Positions 43,854 through 55,509 of a DNA stretch of 64,000 nt are shown here, piece by piece. The stretch is taken from assembly GCA_947095535.1 (NCBI GenBank), contig OX352772.1, positions 225,454,994-225,518,993 of the forward strand, given 5' to 3'. How positions within the stretch are numbered: the stretch's first letter is position 1; every line of letters begins with the position of its first letter. This stretch comes from Poecilobothrus nobilitatus. Its lineage: Eukaryota > Arthropoda > Insecta > Diptera > Dolichopodidae. The notes below the pieces were generated by a model. The model did no database searches. It was not told the DNA's origin and was given only the letters and a program-made list of their open reading frames with translations. Both the position numbers and the translations under genes were made by a program.

Positions 43854-44290
43854 AATGTATACAAAATAATTTTTAAATGCAATGTTTTGTTATAATATTT
43901 TATTTAATTAGAACCGTTTAACTTAAAACTTAAATGAATTCAAATCAAGTTTTAAAACTTTTTTTAATTTTGTATTTAAAGCAAACTTAAAAAACTTTTC
44001 ATATCTTTACCAATATTCAGCACTATAGCTTAAACTTTTTAAATTTTAAATTAAAACATAATTCATATAGTAACCACTAAGTTTAATTTAGAATATTCAG
44101 TAACTTTTAATTAAATTTTAAATTTTTTTATAAATTTAAAATATCAGCAAGAATCAAGCCTATTTACTCATAACGTTTTTTTGCATACTTTTCGATGAGC
44201 GTAGACGAAGAAACTTTTTTGTATTAGCTTAGGAGGACTCAAATTCTTATAATAGAATGTAAATTTGACTTTTGGTAAATATGGTGAAAC
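43854..44290. repeat. Right terminal-repeat region of Polinton-2
   Basis: Much of it is the inverse of the left array: TTAGGAGGACTCAAATTCT, CCAATATTCAGCACTATAG and AACCGTTTAAC. A piece beginning GTATACAAAATAATTTT at about 43858 is in the same direction as on the left (28620), so the repeat is a mosaic. From 43654 to 43853 nothing is recognised. Confidence 0.65.
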
Positions 44291-44377
44291 CAGAAATTAT
44301 ATATATGGACATAGATAACGCAAGCAGAATAAAAATGTCAATAAGAATTCTCGAAATTTTTTCAGATTTTAATCTTG

Positions 44378-44499
44378 TTTTTTAGGGTACGATTAAAACG
44401 TTCTACAATTGATGCTGTTAGTTGTGAATATGTATGATAATGGTGAATTTTATTTTTCCTCATTAGATTTTGAAATTTTTTGTTGAAGAATTCCGTACT
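44378..44499 (-). pseudogene. Inverted fragment of the Polinton-2 integrase
   Basis: The minus strand repeats about 120 bases of 43070-43195 around the catalytic Glu region. Shared strings include GTAGAACGTTTTAATCGTACC and AAAATTCACCATTATCATAC in inverse orientation. It lies outside the terminal repeat and has no open frame. Confidence 0.8.
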
Positions 44500-45885
44500 T
44501 CTTTTTAGAAGAATGCATTTGAATAAAAGACAATGTTGCCATATAATTTGTATGATTCACGAAATTTTTTTTTGAAACTAAAGTTTTAAAATTTTTTTAA
44601 GTATTTATTTTTATGTATAATTTGTACTCGAAACCATTTTTAGATTATTTACCATTATAAAACTATTTTTAAAACTATTTAGGTAGTACTCCAATTTAGC
44701 CAAAATAGATGTATTTTTCGTTCACACAACTATAGTCTAAAGTCGAAAACAATTAAAATATTTTAAAATTACTTTATTTATTTATCATTATAATTAGAAT
44801 AAAGAAAAAAAAGAATTCACTTTCAAAAAATATTTATAATGTTTGTGTTTTTATTATATTTTAAAATTGGTTAGAAGAGTTGTCTATCAATGATTTTGGT
44901 TTTATTTCTTTGTTTTTAATGTTAAATACATACTTTATTTATTCAAAAAATAATGCAAAAAACGTATTTGAACATTTTTCTTTCAATCTAACATTTTCGC
45001 ATAAAGAGTTTTTAATATCTTTTGTATTGAAAAATTGAAGTAAAGCAAATAATTATATATTATAACATGGCAGCACTATATAAAAAATTTACTGCTGATT
45101 TCTTAAGTATTCTATTTTGGATGGACTGATTATATGTTGATGAAGTGTATATAATGTTTATGTATGTATGCGTTACTATTTAATATGTTTTTTTTATATC
45201 AATAGAAATGCATGAGTAGTTTTTATTTAAAATGAAAAAAAAAAAATATATGACTATTAACCCTAGTTACTTGTGCTTTTTTTGTGAAATTACCTTTCAA
45301 AATATAGTTTCTGATATTATGGGTTAAAAGAATTTTAACGTAAGAAATTTATAAAGAAAATTGAAATTTAAATTTGAGCGGTAAATTATCCAATGTGTAT
45401 AACTTGAATTTTTTTATTAAAATAAGTTAATTTTTTTTATAGAAGTGAAAAATTAAAACTTGTTTTACAAGTTTAATAAAAAGTTAAAGTTAAGTTCATA
45501 TACATATGCGAATACGAATCTTCATATACATATACATATGCGAAATTTCTATAGCAGTTTCTTGTTCATTTGAGTTGGGTGATCTGTATAGGAAACAAAA
45601 ATGTATGACATGCTTTTCAACGAGAATTTTGACTGAAAAAAATTGAGCGAATTGAGAGTCAAAGATGAACACCAGCATCCATCATACATGTGGGAGGGAG
45701 ATGGATATATAATTGTTTTGTTTACGACAAGTTGATATTAAGACCAAATAAATAAAAAAAAAAGTAAATTAATGTAAACAAAACCAACCGAGCGCGTTTA
45801 ATTATATATTATAATTTGAATCAGAAAAATAAAACATTATTTAAATTTAATATAAAAAAAATCGAAAAAAAAAAAAAATAAATAA
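44500..45885. other. Intergenic, no gene seen
   Basis: AT-rich sequence with short palindromic ATACATATGCGAA repeats at 45490-45545. No frame here resembles a protein. Confidence 0.6.
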
Positions 45886-46218
45886 TACGAGCTTAGTAAA
45901 AAATCGCAAGTGTAGTTTTGTTTTTTAATCGCAGCTGACAAGGGCTAAACATATAATATTTTATAAACATATAAAATTTTAACTAATATTAACAAGTGAA
46001 AGAAACTTAAACAAAAATAAATAAATAATGCAAAATTATACTTTTTATATTCATGCGGTATAAAATACCGCATGGTTACTGACTCTGAATGGACAAATAT
46101 ATTAAAAAAAACCAAAGCATAAGATGACTTCTAACAGAATAAAAAAAAATCGAAGTAAAAAAAATATTAAAATAATAAATAATGAAAGTATTAAAGTATT
46201 AAAAATGAACTTTTATTA

Positions 46219-47571
46219 ATGAAAACGAAAGTAAACCAATTAATAAATGACAATTTAAATGTACCAAATAATGTAAATAGTTTTGCATTATTAAGTGACA
46301 ACAATGACATTAATATCTCAGACGACATCAATGACATCGTCGAGCCAACAAAAAAAACAAATATAACCAAAAATAAAAATAATACTGATTACTTAGAAAT
46401 TTTGAAAAAAAAATACTGATAAACTAAATACTAATAATGAACCAATTATTAACTTACCCGGACCGTCAAATATAAATTCACTAAATAATAATTATAATAA
46501 TTCTAACCTCAGTTCATCATGTAACACTAATACACAAAATAAAATTGAAAACAATAATATACAAATTAAAACTAAAAATAAAAATGTGCCTCCAATATTC
46601 ATTACATCGGAAGATATTAATGTAATAAAAAATTTAATTAAATTACAATTAGAAATTACAAATTTTTTTATAAAAACTATAAATAAAACACGACACATAC
46701 TATATTTGAAAACGGAAATAGAATTTAATAAAACTTTAGAATCTTTAAAAGAAGCAAAAGTAGAATGCTTCTCATATAATATTAAAAGCCAAAAACCGAC
46801 CAGTCTAGTATTAAAAGGTCTACATAACGACTACGAACCAGAAGATATACTAAACTTACTAAAATCAAATAATGTTGAACAAGTGAAATTCACCAAAGTA
46901 ATAAGAATGAATACAAAAACAGCAATCAATCAAAATATAAAGTTACCAATTTATATAGTACAAGCGGAACCACAAAGTTTGATAAATAACATATTTAACA
47001 TAAAACATTTAGACAATCAATTAATAAAATGGGAAAGATTAAAAAAACCAAGTATCATACAGTGTAAAAGATGCCAACGTTTTAACCACTCCGCATTTAA
47101 TTGCAATATGGAGCCGAGATGCTAAAATGTGGTGGCAACCACATTCCAGCAAATTGTACCATACAAAAGGAAAGCCCCGCAGAAAAATTATACTGTATTT
47201 TGTGCAAGACATCAGGTCACCCTGCATCTTATAGGAATTGTCCGGTTTATAAACAAAAATTTAATAAATTAGAGATAAGTAAACAAAATAAAATTAATAA
47301 TACAATAAATAAAACAAAAAAAATTCACAGCTTAGTAAATAACACCTGTTCCTATGCAAATGTTGTTTCCAATAACAACAACAATAATAACTTTATTAAT
47401 AAAAAAAATGCAAATAACATTAACAACATAAATTTAGAGACAATATTTTTAGCTATTAATGATTTAACAAAAAATTTAAATAATATATGTGAGAATTTTA
47501 AGACTCTGCAAAAAGAAATGCAAAATCAATCTGCAAGGGTAGATTTCTTATTTGAATCTATGCATGATTGA
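46219..47571 (+). pseudogene. Jockey LINE ORF1, copy 2, frameshifted
   Basis: The N-terminal 66 codons end at an A-run (about 46404). The main part begins by about 46430 in another frame. One base is lost in the second knuckle (about 47122, after CNMEPRC), and the frame continues from 47123 with LKCGGNHIPANC. Unlike copy 1 it keeps CSYANVVSNN (about 47350). The end and the eight-base overlap with ORF2 are the same as in copy 1. Confidence 0.82.
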
Positions 47572-50270
47572 AAATTTGCAACAAATAAAATTAAAAATGT
47601 TTTCTATCAATATAAACTCTTGTAGAAAGTATCTTAAACAACTTTCACTGATTAATTTTTTAGAGGTTCACAAGCCTGATGTGGTAACTTTGTGTGAAAC
47701 GAAACTAGATAAATCTATTCGTATAAAAATAAAGGGTTATAAATTAATCCGACATGATAGCGCTGAAGCTACTTTAGGGGGAGGAACTGCAATACTTGTT
47801 AAAAATAAATTAAAGTTCGAAGTAATTAAAGATAGCACTTTAAATAGGTTTAAATGTTTAATATCTGTCTATGCATCACAAAATCACAACATTAATTTTA
47901 ACAGGGAATTACTTGAATTATTTCAGATACTTGAATTAGGTAATATTAATAATTATTTTATTCTGGCAGGAGATCTAAACGCTAAACACATAAAATGGGG
48001 GAACAAAACCGTTAACTCTCGAGGTTCTATTGACTTATTTCTTGCTGACGTAAGAATAAAACTAAAATCAAATGGGAAGAACAAAATAAAAACTTATTGT
48101 TATAATAGCGACCATTTAGCACTATGCACCGAAATTATTTGTAATAATAGTGATGAATTTTTAGAGACTCCATCTACTGAGAAAAAGTATTTATATAATA
48201 AAGTTAATTGGAAAAAATTTCAAAAAGTTCTTAATAATTTATTGCTATCCGATGATGCTATTAAAAAAATGCCAAACAATAAAAACTTATCAGAACAAGA
48301 AATCCATTCTTATATTACAAAAATCGAAAATCTTATTCAGAAAGCAATGGCATCCACAATCCCCAGAAAAACAAATGATTACAATAGCCTTGATATTTAT
48401 TTAAATCCGACCATTATAAGACTCAAAAAATACAAAAGTGAATTACTTACATCCAAATTTAAATTAATTAAAATAAAAATAGACAAAAACGCTCCATCAT
48501 TTTTAAGAATCAATGCATTAATCAAAAACATAAACACCTTAATAAAACAAAACATAAAACTGGCAATAAATAAATATTGGAATAATAGAATAAAAAACAT
48601 AAAAATATCTAATAATAAAAACATGTTTAATGAAATTAAAAAAATTTATAAAAACCAAAACACAAATATAATCGATCATTTAAAAGTTCAAACGAGCAAT
48701 GCTCAAATTTTACGACATGCTAATATAAACTTAAGTAAATTAAAAATTAACAATTATAACTACTTAATTCAAGAAAACAATCAAATAAATGAGGTGATGG
48801 CAGCCCATTTATTCCAAGTTCAGACTCAAGTTAGGGACCGTGTTTCACCAATAAGTAATTGTGTAGAACAAAGTATTGAAAATTTATATCAAGTAATTGA
48901 AAATAATAAAAGAAACAAAATATCTTTAGTTAAGTTCAACAATAATTTAAAATCAAATAAACTATTAGAAATTGAAACGTTAAATAATTATTTCATAACC
49001 CAGGAAGAACTTAAGGAAATAGTAGCTAATTTAAAGGGTAAAACATCTTCTGGTATTGATAAAATCCCTAATATAGTGATAAAACATCTTCCTATCTTAA
49101 TTAATTTTTACACAATAATTTTTAACAATTGTCTTAATATAAGCTACTTCCCTAATAAGTGGAAAAAAGCGATTTTTATTACATTAAAAAAACCAGGAAA
49201 AAGGGCTTCAGACCCTGGAAGTTATAGACCAATAAGTTTATTATCTAATATAGGAAAACTCCTGGAAATAATCATAAATAGATTTATTGTCAAAATAACT
49301 GAGAGCAAAAATATAATACCATCAAATCAGTTCGCTTTTCGACATAAACACAGCACTATACATGCCATGACCAAACTTTCATCAGATATTTGCAGAAATA
49401 TAAATGATGATAAAGTGGTAGCAACATGTTTTGTGGACTTCGAAAAAGCATTTGATACAGTCTGGATTGATGGTATTATATACAAACTATTAAAATATAA
49501 ATATCCTTTACACCTAGTGCTCCTGATTAATAACATGATTAGAGGTAAAACTTTTAGAACATGTGGGGTTGATAATCATTTATCAAAAGAATTTCAATTA
49601 ACCAATAGGCTACAACAGGAACCGTAAATTCTCCAATTCTATTCAACATATATATTAGCGATCTGTTGAATTCTCTAAATAAAAATTTACAGCATAGAAT
49701 TTGCGGATGATCTGACAATTTATACAGCTAAGAATAACCTTAGAGATGCACAACACATTTTACAAAAAATGTTTAACAAAGTGCTTAATTATTCTAATCG
49801 CTGGAAGCTAAAAGTAAACTTCGAAAAATGTGAAACTACATTATTTAGGAACACTATCAATAAGGTAAAATATAATATTAAAACATGCTGGAGAGATTTT
49901 TATATACTTACTCCAAACAAGACAAAGATTAAAAACTCCATAAATTTTAAATATTTAGGAGTTCATTACAACTATTTGTTTAATTTCAACCATCACGTTC
50001 AAAAACAAATAAGTCGAGCAAATATCGCCTTTATAAATTTAGCTAAACTGTTCTTTTCTAGAACACTTTGTAACAAAGTAAAATTACTCTGTTACAAAAC
50101 CTTAATCCGATCAGTATTAACATATGCCTGCCAAAATTTGGTATAATGTTAGTGCTTCTTCGATGGAAAAATTAAGATTGTTTGAACGCAAGTGTTTAAG
50201 AGCTTGTACAAATTATAATAGAAAGCCTTCAACAGGTTTTGTGCATTTCTATTCAAACAAATTTATTTAA
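47564..50270 (+). pseudogene. Jockey LINE ORF2, copy 2, frameshifted
   Basis: Open from the ATG at 47564 to 49627. The endonuclease has lost two pieces relative to copy 1: about 16 residues before ISVYASQN and about 32 residues between SRG and SIDLFLADV. RT motif A is VDFEKAFDTVW. One G is missing in the QQGT motif (about 49618), shifting the frame just before the catalytic loop; EFADDLTIY follows in another frame. A further frame covers 49769-50146. Both endonuclease deletions would probably inactivate it. Confidence 0.85.
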
Positions 50271-51241
50271 GATAAGGCGAACATCATTAGAATCGATATT
50301 TTTTTTTATCATTCGTCTCATACGCAACCACATTCAAAGGGATAGTGAAACAACCGAAAGTTCATTAATCAGTCCACTCGTGGTATGAAAATTTTGAATA
50401 CACAAAAAACTGATTAAAAACAGGGTTTTTGCCTCCTCAGGCCTTCGTTTATCTTGATAAATATAAATATATAGAAAATAATCAGCATATTCCGATATTG
50501 TATCATTACCAGAGACACGCTCTCATTAAAAATATACCATCAAATTTAAACTCAATAAACATTGAAAATAACGAATTGTTTAAGTATGATATGTATATAC
50601 CTGCAAAAGAAAAACTTTATCATAGAAAACCACACTTTTGGCAGAATTTAGATTAGAGGTAGGTTAGATAGTAGTCGTAACTAGCAATTAAGTTAAGTTA
50701 GGTTAGTTAAATTAGTTTTAAGATTTTATATAAATAAGAAGTTAAAAAAAAATTAGTTTTTAAAACAAAAATTTTTCCAATATATCAACAACAAATATGA
50801 ATCAAATATGTATAAATGAGTCTTTAGAACTTTCAGATATTTCTGACAATTTGTTGTAAACCAATTACTATTCACGTAAATAGTAATACTGGTTTACACA
50901 AAAAGACTTCTTTTTTTCTATTTTCTTCTTTCTGTTCTATCTTTCAAGGTTAAATTTAAATTATTTTCTTAATTATTTCAATTTGTAATGCATAATATTC
51001 TTAAATTGAATACTATTGACAATTATAAAAAAACAAAAAATGTAAAGAAAGAAGAAGTCTTTATTAAACTCTATGACTCACACATTTTTATTGAACATTC
51101 ACTTACAATTATTTTCATAAAAAAACTTATATTTAAAATACGGTTTGATTTCTTGTATTCCAACAATGCCAAACATTTTACTAAAAATCTACCAACTAAA
51201 CCAAACAAAACCAAAAATTCTATAAATCCTTCTAAAAAAAT

Positions 51242-54200
51242 ATGACAAGCAATAGTACAATTAGTGATATAATACAATGGAATATTCAAGGGTACCATAC
51301 CAATATACCATACTTAGAAAAACTAATTAGAAAATACAAACCGTTAATAATAGCTTTACAAGAAACGAATATACATAAACAGCCCATCAAAACCAATTTC
51401 AAGCATTACAAATGCCTACTTCCGACAACCCATCGCATATGCGGCGGTGTAGATTTTCTAATTGATTCTGGAATAAAATTCGAAGAAATTCAACTAAACA
51501 CCACCCTTCAGGTTATTGCTATTAGAACTTGCCTTCCAGGCCTGAAAGAAAAAGTCACTATTATAAATGTCTATTTCGAAAACGAATTACGTCTTCAACA
51601 CGCGCACATGGACCAATTGTTGTCTTAAATATCGGCACCATATATAATACTGGGAGACATGAATGCCCGAAGTCAAACCTGGGGAGATAAAACAACAAAT
51701 CCAAGAGGAGAATTAATTGATGAATGGACAGACGACAAAGGAGACATCTGTATTTTAAATGATGGATCCCCAACACTTATCAATACCAGAGGAACTTTGA
51801 CATGTCCAGATCTAACTATAGCACACACATCAATCGCATACCAACTCGAATGGAAAATTGCAGACAACCCAAAGGGATATGATCACTACCCATTTTAATT
51901 ACTAACAGAAATAAAATAAGTATCGAAAGCAAAAACAAAACAAGGTTTAAGGAAAATGGAGCAAATTGGGAAAAATACAAATGTCTTATAGACCAATTTT
52001 TACAAAATCGTCGAGAATCAAACAACATCAACCAAGAAGCGGCAACGCTCGCAAAAACAATAAGATATGCAGCTTCACTTTCAATGCCGGTAGTATCTAC
52101 AAAAACAAAACAAAATAAACCAGCTAAGCTCTAACCAGCTCTAAGAATAAAACCAAGCTGCTCAGATTTTACTGAAGAGCACCTACAAAACACACACTAC
52201 TCATGTTAGAAAGAGCAAATGCAGAGCTTAGAAAAGAAATCAGGCAAGCAAGAAGAACATCGTGGATAAATTTTGCCAATGGGATAAACAACAGCAATTC
52301 CAGTGAAACGTGGCGTAGAGCCAAAGCAATCCTGAGTAAAAGAACCTCTATGGGCACACTAGCTTTTCAGCAAGGAAATAATTTAGAAACTGATCCAAAC
52401 AAAAATGTTGAATATCTTGCAAATTGTTGTGCAGCGTATGCTGATGGTAACGACCAAGATTCAGATAGAAGAAGAATGAATTTCCAGCCAATAGAAAACA
52501 TTTTGCCATATAAAACTATGGATTTGCCAATAACAACGGAAGAAGCGATTTCGGTTAAAAAAGGTTTTAAAGGAACAACACAGGGTATCGACAAAATCTT
52601 ATATGAAATGATAAGAAACAACAACTAAGTATATTGTCAGGCTAACTACACTTTATAATAAGGTATATAAATCTGGCCAGATTCCACAAAGTTGGAAAAT
52701 AGCCGAGCTAAGGCCCATACCAACGCCAGGAAAAGATCCACGATACCAAGAACATTACGGATTTATATCTCTCCTGAGCACGACGAGCAAAATACTGGAA
52801 AAAATAGCTGCGAAAAGATTAAGCCACTTTATGAACCATATTTTACCAGAAGAAATACACGGTTTTAGGAAAAATAGAAGCACAAATACCTTACTTCACG
52901 AATTGGAATTTCAAGCCCAAATTGTCTTAGAAAGAAAACAACATATGGACATACTTTCCTGCGATTTAGAAAAAGCTTTCGATAGGGTGAAAAAGGATAC
53001 AGTCACTGAGCAATTGATAAAATGGAAAACGGGAAAAAATATAATTAATTATACGGCTGGTTTCCTTGCCAACCGAAAAATTGCTGTAAGCTATAATGGG
53101 TATAAATCAAACTCCAAAAACCTGGTAAACGGGTTACCACAAGGATCACCTTTTTCCGTGCAACTTTTCAGCGTGTATATAACAGAACTGAGCGAAACCC
53201 TGGCTAAAATTAAAGATATCAAGCATCTTATATATGCAGATAATATAATAATAACTACAACAGGACACAAAGTGAACAGAGAGTGTGCCCTCCAAACAGC
53301 TCTAAACACGATGGAAAACTGGGCTTCACCCACGGGGGCTTATTTCTCACCGAACAAGACAGAAGGTTTGCACGTCTGCAGAAAAAGGATCTGTTACGAC
53401 TTAGAAATTTACCATCAAGATAAACCAGTAACTTTCCAGACAAACATGAATATCTTAGGTCTAACATTTAGCAGAAACCTAAAATTCAACGCACAGATAG
53501 AAAAAACAGTGGCTAGTATCAAGCGATCAAACAATCTCTTAAAACTCATATGTCGAAAAAAAATAGGCCCACCACCGGAAACAGCGGCTCGGATAGTCTA
53601 TTCAATTTGGCAAAATCGAATATGCGGCGACAATTTATGGTTTCACAACAAAAGGAAATATTAGAAAATTGCAAACTGCAATTAACCAAGCGGGAAGAAT
53701 AGCAAATAGCGCCCTTAGGCCAATCAGAATTGACGCATTAATAACAGAATCAAATTTCCCAACAGGGATCAACTGTCACTTAGGTTAATAACAAAGGCCA
53801 TCTATAACGATACACATCCTTTGCACAACCTAGCAAATACAGCTATTCAAGAAGAATTGAACATTCCTAAAAACTCCGCATTATGTAAAGTTTTACAACT
53901 AATAAAGGACCTAGAATTAGATATATCCGCCTATCGACATAGAAAAGAGGAAGACCAAATCTCCTGGGAAGTGAAAAGAAAAAAACGGAAACTAGTGAAG
54001 AAACATACAGGAAATTATACCAAGAGCATAGAGAACAAACGAAAACATTAGTGCCAATATTCACAGATGCCACAAAAAGAATAAACGGAGTCGCTTTATC
54101 CATAATCGAACACAATAAGGTAATAAAAACGGCGGTGCTACCAAGCTATTGTCCAGTATATGTGGCAGAACAAGTGGCTCTGCTTGAAGCAATTAAAGAA

Positions 54201-54845
54201 ATCCAAATAAGAAACAGCCAATCCATAATATATACGGACTGCCTAAGTGTCCTAAAAGCTATTAAAAACAATAACAATAACTCACAAACGACAACGCTGA
54301 TAAGGAATGAAATAATTAAAAGTAAAGGCAAAGTACAAATCTGCTGGATTCCAGGCCACGTTGGAATCAAAGGAAACGAAATAGCAGACAAAAAGGCAAA
54401 ACTTGCAACAATTCGCCCAACGAAACTAATTATTCCTAGATCATATACAATGGCCAAAAAGCAGATTGCAGTGCACATCCAAAAAATTAGGCAACAAGTA
54501 TGGGACAACTCAACATCTTTCAGAAAGTTACACAGTCCGAATGCAAATGTATCAAGCTTAATAGGCACCGAAAACCGAGATATAGCAATAAGGATATCCA
54601 GAGTTAGAATGGGTTGCACTTTGTATACCCACAAATACCTCTTCAGCGGAGAAGACCCCAGAATCTGCCGTTTCTGCAACAACACGCTAACCATCAAGCA
54701 CATATTTACCGACTGTAGCGAAACAACGATTTTTTGGGCAAATGAAAGAGTGTCACTGATGGAAATTCTAGCAAAGAATGACAAGATCAGTCTCGGTAAA
54801 GTAATTGGACTGCTAAAACACCACCAAATTTGGGAGAAAATATAA
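51242..54845 (+). pseudogene. I-clade LINE ORF2: endonuclease, RT, RNase H, copy B, broken
   Basis: The endonuclease has IIQWNIQGYHTN, ALQETNIH and LGDMNARSQTWGD. RT motif A is SCDLEKAFDRV, motif B LPQGSPFSVQLF and motif C YADN, as in copy A. RNase H (54051 on) has FTDAT, VAEQVALLEA, YTDC and NEIADKKAK and is fully open. The C-terminal zinc motif CRFCNNTLTIKHIFTDC is intact. At least five stops or frame changes lie at about 51628, 51900-52200, 52628, 53600 and 53790-54050. Confidence 0.87.
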
Positions 54846-55071
54846 ATATAAAACAAATAGTAATATCATTATATTTTAATATTTAATACTCAATATAATA
54901 TAGTTAAGTAAATTTATAATATCTAGTGTATAATAATTTTAATATTTAGTATATAATATAGTATATAAGATGGCCCACATGCCACATGCCTTTAAGGCAA
55001 CCGGCCAAAAAATTATTGTATATTTATTTATAATATGCAATAATATTAAATAAATAAATAAATAAATAAAT
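51242..55071 (+). mobile_element. I-clade LINE (copy B), a different family from copy A
   Basis: Same domain order as copy A but only moderately similar in protein sequence, so it is a separate family. It ends with AAAT repeats (about 55045-55071). No clear ORF1 is found upstream; the 5' part is probably lost. The 3' UTR is 54846-55044. Confidence 0.82.
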
Positions 55072-55189
55072 GAAGCAGGATTGGTTTCATATATTGATTT
55101 CATATATAGGCGATTGAAGAGTGATCTAAAAAAAAAAAGGAAAAAAAAGATAAGCACTTTAGAATATATATAAAAAAAAATAATATATA

Positions 55190-55370
55190 TAAAATTTAAC
55201 GTGGAACGGTGAAATATAACATTATATATATTCAATATAAAAGAGTGAGTGAAATACACAAAAATACATAAATCTAAATTTAACGTAGAACGGTGAATTT
55301 ACAAAAAAAAAAAAATATAAATTTAACGTAGAATAAAAAAAAAAATTTTTTATATTTAACGTAGAACTAA
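55190..55370 (+). repeat. Leader repeats of the Gypsy element
   Basis: The motif ATTTAACGTRGAACGGTGAA, or its first half, occurs four times (near 55194, 55276, 55320 and 55352). The spacing is irregular (about 30-80 bases) and filled with A-runs. Confidence 0.65.
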
Positions 55371-55509
55371 CTATAAAACGAAATTTTTTTTGAACTATAA
55401 AATAAATTAACGAAGAGCTTAGATTTTTTTTTACTATATAAAAATAAAAGAAAATGAAGTTTTTTCATAAATTTTTCTGTGGTTTTGTGTTTTTTGATAA
55501 ACTTTTAAA

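Larger units (their letters stand above)
27979..44290. mobile_element. Degraded Polinton (Polinton-2), split by a Copia element
   Basis: It contains a finger-type PolB (minus strand), a small conserved gene (plus), the Copia insertion, then penton, a conserved virion protein, pX-like and ATPase (all minus), an unknown gene and integrase (plus), between repeat arrays that are partly inverted. The major capsid and protease genes are not found, so a deletion covers that part. Exact ends and target duplication could not be located. Confidence 0.75.
45886..50782 (+). mobile_element. Jockey-clade LINE copy 2, uninterrupted
   Basis: Collinear with copy 1 over its whole length, from TACGAGCTTAGT to TTTTTCCAAT, with few substitutions and several indels. 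It keeps the unoccupied site of Polinton-1 at 50337-50342 (AAGGGA). The region after ORF2 (50147-50782) includes the FVYLDKYKYIENN segment and a 3' UTR. From 50783 to 51241 (between elements) only a weak 85-codon Lys-rich frame is seen. Confidence 0.9.

Noticed and set aside
45496..45678. 60-residue minus-strand frame with MYMYMKIRIRI
   Set aside because: It comes from a short ATACATATGCGAA repeat and has no protein character.
9081..50782. Target-site duplications around the two Jockey LINE copies
   Set aside because: Flanks at both ends were compared by eye and no convincing duplication was seen.
50988..51245. 85-codon Lys-rich frame upstream of I-clade copy B, as an ORF1 remnant
   Set aside because: No knuckle or gag motif is visible, so it was not annotated.
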